A stretch of 6,777 bases of DNA from Clostridia bacterium (GTDB lineage Bacteria > Bacillota_E > RBS10-35 > JAJYVN01): the NCBI GenBank assembly GCA_027335545.1, contig DAHWHV010000607.1, forward strand, positions 1 to 6,777. Reading direction: 5' to 3'. Under the pieces are notes generated by a model. It was not told the origin of the DNA. It did no database searches and was given only the letters and a program-made list of their open reading frames with translations. Made by a program: the position numbers and the translations under genes. Positions 1 to 4,530 of this stretch are shown piece after piece. How positions within the stretch are numbered: the stretch's first letter is position 1; each line of letters starts with the position of its first letter.

Positions 1-8
1 CCGGGGAA

Positions 9-41
9 CGCGGCGCCGTGGGCGGGCGGCGGGGCGCCGCG
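9..41. other. GC-only hairpin with 9-bp stem
   Basis: CGCGGCGCC at 9-17 is the exact reverse complement of GGCGCCGCG at 33-41, leaving a 15-base loop. With the second palindrome just downstream it could end transcription of a gene left of the window, but there is no T-tract on either side, so a terminator role is only a possibility. Inverted repeats of this size also arise by chance in DNA this GC-rich. Confidence 0.35.
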
Positions 42-46
42 CCGCT

Positions 47-72
47 GGGGCGCGCCCGGCCGGGAGCGCCCC
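47..72. other. 26-bp near-perfect palindrome
   Basis: The two 13-base halves (47-59 and 60-72) are reverse complements except for one position pair (G54 against A65). The outer arms are GGGGCGC and GCGCCCC and the centre is CCCGGCCGGG. It lies six bases after the hairpin at 9-41. It may be part of a terminator for an upstream gene or a protein-binding dyad; no T-run follows. The dyad itself is plainly visible, its function is unknown. Confidence 0.4.
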
Positions 73-348
73 CCGCCGCGGCCTCTGGTCCTGCGCTCAA
101 AACATCCATGCTCTGGCCCTCCCTGTACCCCTGCCGGGGACACCCGGTGGCGGGGGGCGGCTGGCGGCGGGCCTGCTGGCCGCGGCGCCCAGGCGAGTGT
201 CCCCCCGCTGGCCCCCCCACATGCTCGTCGGCCGGGCCAGGGCGCCCCCCGCACCCGGCGCCGCATCCCGCGTCGGCGGCAGCGGGATACTCCGCACACG
301 CGCTCCGACGTTCGGGGGGGTTCGGCCCCAGGGGCGCGAATCTTGCCC

Positions 349-378
349 GTGGCCAAGGCACGAGTGGCCAAGGCACGA
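349..378. repeat. Perfect tandem duplication of a 15-bp unit
   Basis: The unit GTGGCCAAGGCACGA occurs at 349-363 and again, with no gap and no mismatch, at 364-378, ending 26 bases before the predicted GTG start of the M14 peptidase gene. The 15-bp period corresponds to about one and a half helical turns or to five codons (Val-Ala-Lys-Ala-Arg in the frame starting at 343). Position suggests a regulatory element such as a direct-repeat operator, but a simple replication-slippage duplication is just as possible. Confidence 0.55.
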
Positions 379-404
379 GAGGATGGCGACACAGGGGCGG
401 GGGG

Positions 405-2813
405 GTGGACGCGGTGCGCCGGACCGATGCGCCCAGGGCAGCGCCGAGCGGCGCCCTGCCGACGCCGCGGGAACACTTCGGCTTCCCGCCCGGGCGGGAC
501 GGGCGGCTGGCCGCCTGGGACGCGATCGTGGGCTACCTCCGCAGGCTCGAGGCGGCCTCCCCCCGGCTCCGCCTCCTGCCGCTCGGCACGAGCTTGGAGG
601 GGCGGCCCCTCGTGGCGGTGGGCATCGCCGAGCCGGCCCTGCTGGAGGGGCTCCCCGCCCTCGCGGCCCGGCAACAGGGCCGCATGCGCTCCGGCCCATC
701 CCCGTCCGCGCCGGAGCGCGCCGACCCGGGGCACACACCGCCGCCGGCCATCGTGATGCAGACCTGCGGCGTGCACGCCGCCGAAGCCGCCGGCCCGCAG
801 GGGGTGCCGGAGTTGGTGCACGAATTGATCAGCCGCGAGGATGAACTCGCGCGCACCATCCGCGCACGCGTCCTGTTTCTGCTCGTGCCGGCGGTCGATC
901 CGGACGGGCTCGACCGGATGCGCGCCTGGTCCGAATGGGGGCGAGGGCGGGTCGCCAACGGTCTCCCGCCCCCCGGCCTGCACCGCTCCTACGCCGGCCA
1001 TGACATCAACCGCGATTGGATCATGCAGACGCAGGTGGAGATCCGGGCCGTGGTGAAGGGCTGTCACGCCCGTTTCCTGCCCCAGGTCGTCCTGGACATG
1101 CACGAGATGTGGACGCACGGGCCAAGGCTCTTCCTCCCGCCATACGCCCACCCCGCCGACCCGGCCGCAGACCCCGAAGTGATCCGGCGCGCGGGCGAAC
1201 TCGGCCTCGCCATGGCCGGCCTCCTGCGGGCGCGGGGCCTCACGGGAGTGGCGACCGGGGTGCTGTTCGACGCCTTCTCCCCGGCGCGGGCGTATGTCCA
1301 CTACCACGGGGGGGTCCGCATCCTGTGCGAGGCGGCAGGCGCGGGCCTCGCCGCCGACCTCTCCATCCCGGGGAGCCGCCTCCGGCCAGCCGGCGACTTC
1401 GACCCGCGGCTGCCCTCCCCGCGCCAGCCAGAGCCCTGGCCGGGGGGGCTGTGGACCAGCGACGACGTCATCCGGTACCAGCGTGCCGCGAGTTGGGCCT
1501 GCCTGGCGACGGTCGCCGCCGATCCCGCGGCCTGGGACGCCTTCCAAGCCGCGGTCCTGGCCCGGGCCGCGGACCCGGCGCACAGACCGGGGGCCTACAG
1601 CATCGCCGCCCGCCAGGGGGACCCCACCGCCACCAGGGAACTGCTCCGGGTCCTGCGCCACGGTGGGGTGACCGTGCTGCGCCAACCCGGCCAGGAGCGC
1701 CTCGTCCCGCGCGCCCAGCCGGCCGGGGCGTGGGCCGACACCCTGTTGCAGCCCCAGCCGTACCCGTCAGAGGTTGGGGGTCGCGCCTCGACCGACGCCG
1801 TGCCCTACGACGTGACCGCCCACACCCTACCGCCGCTGATGGGGGTGCGCTGTGAGTGGACGGACGGCGCCCCCGCACGGCAGGGCGAGGCCCAGGCACA
1901 CGCCGCCCTGCCGCCAGGTCCCCATCGGCATGCCCCCGCGCGCCGCCCGCCCGTCTGGGCGGCCACGGACTCCGCCTCCTACCGGCGCACCTTCACCGCC
2001 CTGGCGTCGGGTCAGGTGGTGTGGCAGATCGAAGCCGCCCCGGGCCTCCACGGCATCCCCCCCGGCGGCGCCTTCATCCCCGCGGAGGGGCGCGCCCTCC
2101 CGCCCGCCTGGCGCGCGGCGGCCCGCCCCTGCAGCGCGCCACGCGTCGGCGTGTATGCGGGATGGAAGCCGGGCAGCGACGAAGGTTGGCTGCGCTACGT
2201 GCTGGACCGCTTCCAACAGCCCTTTGCCCTCCTGCGCGATGGGGACATCCAACGCGGGGACTTCGGCCGCTGCAGTCATCTGGTGCTCCCGTCCAGCCGC
2301 GGCCGGGACCTGATGCACGGCTTGCCGGCCGACCGCTACCCGCCCCCCTATGCCGGGGGCCTGGGCGAGCGCGGCCGCCGCCACCTGCGCGAATTCGTGA
2401 GCCGCGGCGGCCGCCTGCTGGCCGTGGAGGGCGCCGCCGCCTGGGCCCAAACGGCCCTGGGGCTCGCCGCGCAGGACGAGACGGCGCGCCCGGACATCCG
2501 CGTCTTCGCCCCGGGGGCCATCGTGGCCATCGCGCCGACCCCGGGGCCGTTGGGCTTCGGCACAGGCCCCCGCACCTGGGTGATGTATCGCGGGGGGCCG
2601 GCCTTTCGCACGGCGGACGCCTGTGTCGCCGCCCGCTTCACGGCCGAGCCGGTCGCCGCCGGGTTGGCCGAGGGCATCGGCCGGCTGGCCGGCACGGCCG
2701 CCGTCGCCGAGGTGCCGCTGCAGGCCGGGAGCTGCGTGCTGTACGGCTTCAGCCCGTACTTCCGCGCCCAGACCTGGGGCGCCTTCCGCTGGCTCTTCAA
2801 CGCCCTGCTCTAA
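405..2813 (+). CDS. M14 family zinc carboxypeptidase-like metallopeptidase with C-terminal amidotransferase-like domain
   Basis: The product is probably a zinc exopeptidase that hydrolyses C-terminal residues of peptides. Seen from the GTG at 405 (802 aa): the domain opens with TPREHFGFPPGRDGRLAAW at about residue 20, then the zinc-ligand motif H124-A-A-E127, the substrate-carboxylate site in DINRDW (N202, R203), the third zinc ligand H233 in LDMHEMW, a YVHYHGGVRI segment and the catalytic Glu E309 in ILCEAAGAG. This order is that of the long M14 proteins of about 850 residues. Residues from about 582 (GVYAGWKPGSDEGW) to the end resemble the class-I glutamine amidotransferase/ThuA-like fold that closes these proteins. 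The frame is open back to base 18, but the sequence before 405 is low complexity. GTG 405 has AGGGG seven bases upstream; GTG 414 is an alternative. No signal peptide is visible from either start, unlike many relatives, so the protein may be cytoplasmic or the start misjudged. Substrate is unknown. The family is confident, the start is not. Confidence 0.88.
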   Translation: MDAVRRTDAPRAAPSGALPTPREHFGFPPGRDGRLAAWDAIVGYLRRLEAASPRLRLLPLGTSLEGRPLVAVGIAEPALLEGLPALAARQQGRMRSGPSPSAPERADPGHTPPPAIVMQTCGVHAAEAAGPQGVPELVHELISREDELARTIRARVLFLLVPAVDPDGLDRMRAWSEWGRGRVANGLPPPGLHRSYAGHDINRDWIMQTQVEIRAVVKGCHARFLPQVVLDMHEMWTHGPRLFLPPYAHPADPAADPEVIRRAGELGLAMAGLLRARGLTGVATGVLFDAFSPARAYVHYHGGVRILCEAAGAGLAADLSIPGSRLRPAGDFDPRLPSPRQPEPWPGGLWTSDDVIRYQRAASWACLATVAADPAAWDAFQAAVLARAADPAHRPGAYSIAARQGDPTATRELLRVLRHGGVTVLRQPGQERLVPRAQPAGAWADTLLQPQPYPSEVGGRASTDAVPYDVTAHTLPPLMGVRCEWTDGAPARQGEAQAHAALPPGPHRHAPARRPPVWAATDSASYRRTFTALASGQVVWQIEAAPGLHGIPPGGAFIPAEGRALPPAWRAAARPCSAPRVGVYAGWKPGSDEGWLRYVLDRFQQPFALLRDGDIQRGDFGRCSHLVLPSSRGRDLMHGLPADRYPPPYAGGLGERGRRHLREFVSRGGRLLAVEGAAAWAQTALGLAAQDETARPDIRVFAPGAIVAIAPTPGPLGFGTGPRTWVMYRGGPAFRTADACVAARFTAEPVAAGLAEGIGRLAGTAAVAEVPLQAGSCVLYGFSPYFRAQTWGAFRWLFNALL

Positions 2814-2824
2814 GGGTGCTCGAA

Positions 2825-2857
2825 GGGCGGCGGCACAGAGGTTCAGGGAAGCCGCCC
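2825..2857 (+). terminator. Possible terminator hairpin after the peptidase gene
   Basis: GGGCGGC at 2825-2831 pairs exactly with GCCGCCC at 2851-2857, starting 12 bases after the TAA stop. The loop is long (19 bases) and no T-tract follows, so this is only a weak candidate for transcript termination; position is its best support. Confidence 0.25.
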
Positions 2858-3072
2858 CGACCTGCCGCCTGGCGTGCGCGGCCACCCACCGGCAGGGGTT
2901 CGGGGGGCCGCGCTCATCCCGCGTCTGGCCGCGCCCCGACGCACTTCGAGATCGGGCGCGCCTGAGAACGGGCCACGCGAGAGGGGGGTTGGGGGCCGGT
3001 CCGCCGAACCTGGAACCGAGATCCGTGACGGACCCAGAGGGGGCCCGCTCGTGTCTGCGGCATGGCGGTTCG

Positions 3073-3084
3073 GGGTCATGACCC
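3073..3084. promoter_or_regulatory. Perfect 12-bp palindrome, candidate operator
   Basis: GGGTCATGACCC is identical to its own reverse complement. It lies about 215 bases upstream of the nucleotidyltransferase start, in sequence with no gene. A perfect dyad with an A/T-containing core is a typical binding site for a dimeric regulator, but no second copy is seen and no promoter elements could be placed near it, so the role is inferred. Confidence 0.3.
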
Positions 3085-3181
3085 ACCTCGACCGGAACCC
3101 GTCGGCCACGTGCGAAAGGGTGCGCCCCCTCGGGCGGCGCTCCTGCCCGTTGGGCGTCCGGCAAGGGGAACTGACGCAGCC

Positions 3182-3248
3182 GGAGGCTCAAGCGGTGAGA
3201 TGCGCTCCTCGGTGGTCCAAGGGCCTGCTGCCTTGCGCAGCAGCCTCC
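3182..3248 (+). promoter_or_regulatory. Attenuator-like pairing elements in the nucleotidyltransferase leader
   Basis: GGAGGCT (3182-3188) can pair over 7 bp with AGCCTCC (3242-3248). Inside it sits a separate hairpin, CTGCTGC (3225-3231) with GCAGCAG (3237-3243) and a CTTGC loop, which shares two bases with the outer stem. The same CCTCC (3244-3248) is complementary to GGAGG of the downstream ribosome binding site at 3283-3290. These pairings exclude each other, which is the architecture of an attenuator. No short leader peptide ending near the hairpin could be assigned with confidence. Pairings are seen; the switching is inference. Confidence 0.3.
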
Positions 3249-3282
3249 TAGCACCGCGGCGGCGAACGGACCATGCACCGAT

Positions 3283-3290
3283 GGGGAGGT
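3283..3290 (+). promoter_or_regulatory. Strong ribosome binding site fixing the nucleotidyltransferase start
   Basis: GGGGAGGT lies eight bases before the ATG at 3299 and is nearly a full complement of the 16S rRNA 3' end. It decides between several in-frame ATGs (3281, 3299, 3320): 3281 falls directly before it, while 3299 has ideal spacing and gives a protein of family length. CGGACC (3267-3272) and GGTCCG (3308-3313) flank both this site and the start codon and could close a 6-bp stem around them. Confidence 0.75.
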
Positions 3291-3298
3291 CGCGCGGG

Positions 3299-4063
3299 AT
3301 GGCGCTCGGTCCGGAGCCGATGGGTCATGAGGCACGGCTGGCGCTGGCGCACGCGATGGCCGCCGCCGCCCTGGACCGCTTGCGCGGCGATCTGCTCGCG
3401 GTGGGGATTTACGGCTCTCTGGCGCGGGGCACGGACGGACCATACTCCGACATCGAGATGCTCTGCGTCCTGCGCACCACCGAAGCCGACCTGAGCCACG
3501 AGTGGTGCACCGGGCCCTGGAAGGCGGAGGTCAACCTCCTCGGGCGCGGCACGGTCCTCGCCCAGGCGGCGGAGGTCGACGAGCGCTGGCCCCTGACGCA
3601 CGGCGCCTTTGTGCACGTCCTGCCGCTGCACGACCCGGAGGGGTTCTTCCCGCAGCTCCGGGCGGCGGCGCAAGGGCAGCCCCAGCAGAAGTTCGCCGAG
3701 GCCATGCGCGGGCTGATCGTCGGCGAACTCTATGAGTGGGTCGGCAAGCTCCGCAACGCGCGCCACCGCGGGCAGACCGCCCCCCTCCCCCGGATCGCCC
3801 TGGACATGGCCCTCCACGGGGCCTTCCTCATGGCGCTCGCCGAGCGGCACCTCTACAGCACGGGATCCAAGGTCTTCGAGGAGTCGCTGGGGCTTGCCGG
3901 GCGGCCAGCGGGATACGACGCGCTCTGCGGGATGGCCATGGCCGGAACGCTGAGCGACGGCGCCGCGGTGGCCGGGGCCTGCGAGGGCTTTTGGGCCGGC
4001 GTGATGGCGTGGGCGGCGGAGCGGGGGATGCGCATCGTCGACGAGAGACGGGTGCCGTTCTGA
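3299..4063 (+). CDS. Aminoglycoside 4'-O-nucleotidyltransferase, ANT(4')-I / kanamycin nucleotidyltransferase family
   Basis: The predicted cytoplasmic enzyme transfers a nucleotide (AMP in the known family) from a nucleoside triphosphate to the 4'-hydroxyl of aminoglycosides such as kanamycin, tobramycin or amikacin. From ATG 3299 it has 254 residues; the plasmid pUB110-type enzyme has 253. Colinear family motifs are the nucleotidyltransferase core GIYGSLARGTDGPYSDIEM (36-54, metal-binding D51 and E53), LSHEWCTGPWKAEVN (65-79), RWPLTHGAF (96-104), GELYEWVGKLRN with the catalytic-base Glu E146 and Lys K150, PAGYDALC and LSDG near the C-terminus, and the ending VPF, all matching kanamycin nucleotidyltransferase as I recall it almost without gaps. 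The start follows an excellent Shine-Dalgarno and aligns with the family N-terminus. The gene stands alone, with no mobile-element genes beside it. Codons are mostly G/C-ending, with slightly more A/T-ending ones in the first 50. The family is near certain; real substrates in this host are unknown. Confidence 0.95.
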   Translation: MALGPEPMGHEARLALAHAMAAAALDRLRGDLLAVGIYGSLARGTDGPYSDIEMLCVLRTTEADLSHEWCTGPWKAEVNLLGRGTVLAQAAEVDERWPLTHGAFVHVLPLHDPEGFFPQLRAAAQGQPQQKFAEAMRGLIVGELYEWVGKLRNARHRGQTAPLPRIALDMALHGAFLMALAERHLYSTGSKVFEESLGLAGRPAGYDALCGMAMAGTLSDGAAVAGACEGFWAGVMAWAAERGMRIVDERRVPF

Positions 4064-4082
4064 GGGGTGGCCGGCCCACCCC
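4064..4082 (+). terminator. Hairpin immediately after the nucleotidyltransferase stop codon
   Basis: GGGGTGG (4064-4070) pairs exactly with CCACCCC (4076-4082) around a five-base loop, beginning at the first base after the TGA stop. A C-rich stretch follows instead of a T-tract, so it is not a classic intrinsic terminator, but its position directly at the gene end favours a role in termination or transcript 3'-end protection. Confidence 0.45.
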
Positions 4083-4154
4083 CCTCCCCGCGCCGCCAAT
4101 GATCCGGGTGAGACGCCTGTGAGGGGAGGTGGTGGCCGTGATGCTCGCGCCGAC

Positions 4155-4194
4155 GGCCAGGGCGTGGGTGGCGCAGGCCACGCACGCCCTGGCC
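4155..4194. other. Very strong hairpin: 18-base arms with one mismatch, 4-base loop
   Basis: GGCCAGGGCGTGGGTGGC (4155-4172) and GCCACGCACGCCCTGGCC (4177-4194) pair in 17 of 18 positions around the loop GCAG; the only mismatch is G4167 with G4182. It is the strongest dyad in the window and lies between convergent genes. Candidates are a bidirectional terminator (though no T-tract follows on either strand), a REP-like element, or part of a structured RNA. The dyad is certain, the role is not. Confidence 0.6.
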
Positions 4195-4311
4195 CTCACC
4201 TCGCACACTGGCTGGAGGGCCGGGAGCCGGCCGGGGTGCCCCGCTGGGCTTGGGCGGCCCGGTTGCTCCCCGCCGGGTGGGCGACCCGCGCGCCTCGGTG
4301 GCCGCAGGCTG

Positions 4312-4363
4312 GCGGCGGTGGTCCAGGTCGCCACCGTCGCGGCCGCCCGGGTCACCGGGTGGC
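4312..4363. other. Two adjacent hairpins
   Basis: GCGGCGGTGG (4312-4321) pairs with CCACCGTCGC (4331-4340), 10 bp with one G-T pair and a nine-base loop. One base further, GGCCGCCCGG without its first base (4342-4350) pairs with 4355-4363 over 9 bp with one G-T pair and a GTCA loop. Back-to-back stems are compatible with a folded RNA or with chance in GC-rich DNA. Confidence 0.35.
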
Positions 4364-4393
4364 AGGTGCTCCGCGGCGCCGGGTGATGCGGAA

Positions 4394-4430
4394 GACGGTT
4401 TCTGCAAGAGCAAACTCTCGCAGCACCGTC
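4394..4430. other. Long interrupted hairpin with A-containing loop
   Basis: GACGGT (4394-4399) pairs with ACCGTC (4425-4430); after a small internal loop (TTC against GC), TGCAAGAG (4403-4410) pairs with CTCTCGCA (4415-4422) in seven of eight positions around the loop CAAA. This is notable because it includes A/T pairs in otherwise GC-saturated DNA. It lies about 100 bases past the 3' end of the lipoprotein gene on the minus strand and could belong to that transcript's tail or to a separate RNA. Confidence 0.35.
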
Positions 4431-4530
4431 CTACGAGCGAGCGCGCGGCGCGGCCTGTGCTGGTCGCCTCGCGCCGAACCGCCCAGACCTGCCCCGCCAC
4501 GGACCCCCAAGCGGGGCTTTGCCCGCCCCC

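Larger units (their letters stand above)
1..404. other. Gene-free stretch upstream of the M14 peptidase gene
   Basis: I see no convincing gene here. Frames are open on both strands only because the GC content is extreme; the translations are low-complexity Pro/Ala/Arg/Gly strings without recognisable motifs. The stretch contains two strong hairpins near the left edge (9-41 and 47-72), a short GGCGCC-to-GGCGCC inverted repeat (241-262), and a perfect 15-bp tandem repeat at 349-378. No good -35/-10 pair was found; the GATACT-like hexamer near 285 has no partner at the right distance. It probably holds the end of an upstream transcription unit and the promoter of the peptidase gene. Confidence 0.6.
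2814..3298 (+). other. 485-bp gene-free region and leader of the nucleotidyltransferase gene
   Basis: No frame on either strand gives a protein I recognise. The nucleotidyltransferase frame is open back to 3062, but that extension is low-complexity and lies ahead of a strong ribosome binding site. Visible structure includes a possible terminator hairpin behind the peptidase gene (2825-2857), a stem GGTCCG 2998-3003 with CGGACC 3029-3034 that extends outward by GGGCC/GGCCC across an 8-base bulge, a perfect palindrome (3073-3084), and alternative pairings around 3182-3313. I found no convincing promoter hexamers. Confidence 0.55.
4138..4386 (+). pseudogene. Possible small hypothetical or frame-broken ORF
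   Basis: An open frame starting GTG-ATG at 4138/4141 follows a good Shine-Dalgarno, GGGGAGG (4123-4129), and would give about 82 residues of unknown function. In its first 23 and last 25 codons every third position is G or C, while A/T is common at second positions, as in real genes here. In the middle (about 4200-4305) that pattern breaks, and the frame of 4119 (reading HLAHWLEGREPAGVPRWAWA) fits better, before the first frame resumes. This may be a short gene with two compensating frame changes or chance. Against it, a large hairpin (4155-4194) lies within its beginning, and hairpins at 4312-4363 underlie its end. I recognise no family. Confidence 0.25.
4064..4530. other. Convergent intergenic region rich in hairpins
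   Basis: This 467-bp stretch lies between the 3' ends of the nucleotidyltransferase (+) and the peptide-binding lipoprotein (-). I see no certain gene. It holds at least five hairpins: 4064-4082, 4155-4194, 4312-4340, 4342-4363 and 4394-4430, plus a small GCGGG/CCCGC pair at 4511-4526 just beyond the lipoprotein stop. I checked for the conserved segments I know of RNase P RNA, tmRNA and SRP RNA and found none. Confidence 0.6.

Noticed and set aside
18..404. N-terminal extension of the M14 peptidase frame back to base 18
   Set aside because: The extension is a low-complexity Pro/Ala/Arg/Gly string without signal peptide or domain features; homology to the M14 family begins only after the GTG codons at 405/414.
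3066..3095. tRNA T-arm-like GGTTCGGGGTC
   Set aside because: No acceptor stem, anticodon arm or CCA end can be fitted around it; the bases belong to the palindrome at 3073-3084.
3247..3262. T-box-like element (TAGCACCGCGG resembles the TGGNACCGCG T-box sequence)
   Set aside because: It differs from the consensus, no Stem I hallmarks such as an AGTA box were found upstream, and a tRNA-sensing switch makes little sense ahead of this gene.
3062..3298. Longer nucleotidyltransferase starting at 3062, 3200 or 3281
   Set aside because: ATG 3299 has the only well-spaced strong Shine-Dalgarno and gives the family length and N-terminal alignment; upstream residues are low complexity.
1827..3443. 538-residue open frame on the minus strand
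   Set aside because: It runs antisense through the well-supported peptidase and into the nucleotidyltransferase gene and reads as Ala/Gly/Arg/Pro-rich sequence with no motif; such shadows are expected at this GC content.
4511..4526. Terminator for the lipoprotein gene (GCGGG/CCCGC pair)
   Set aside because: The stem has only five pairs and is not followed by a T-tract on the minus strand, so I do not call it as a terminator.
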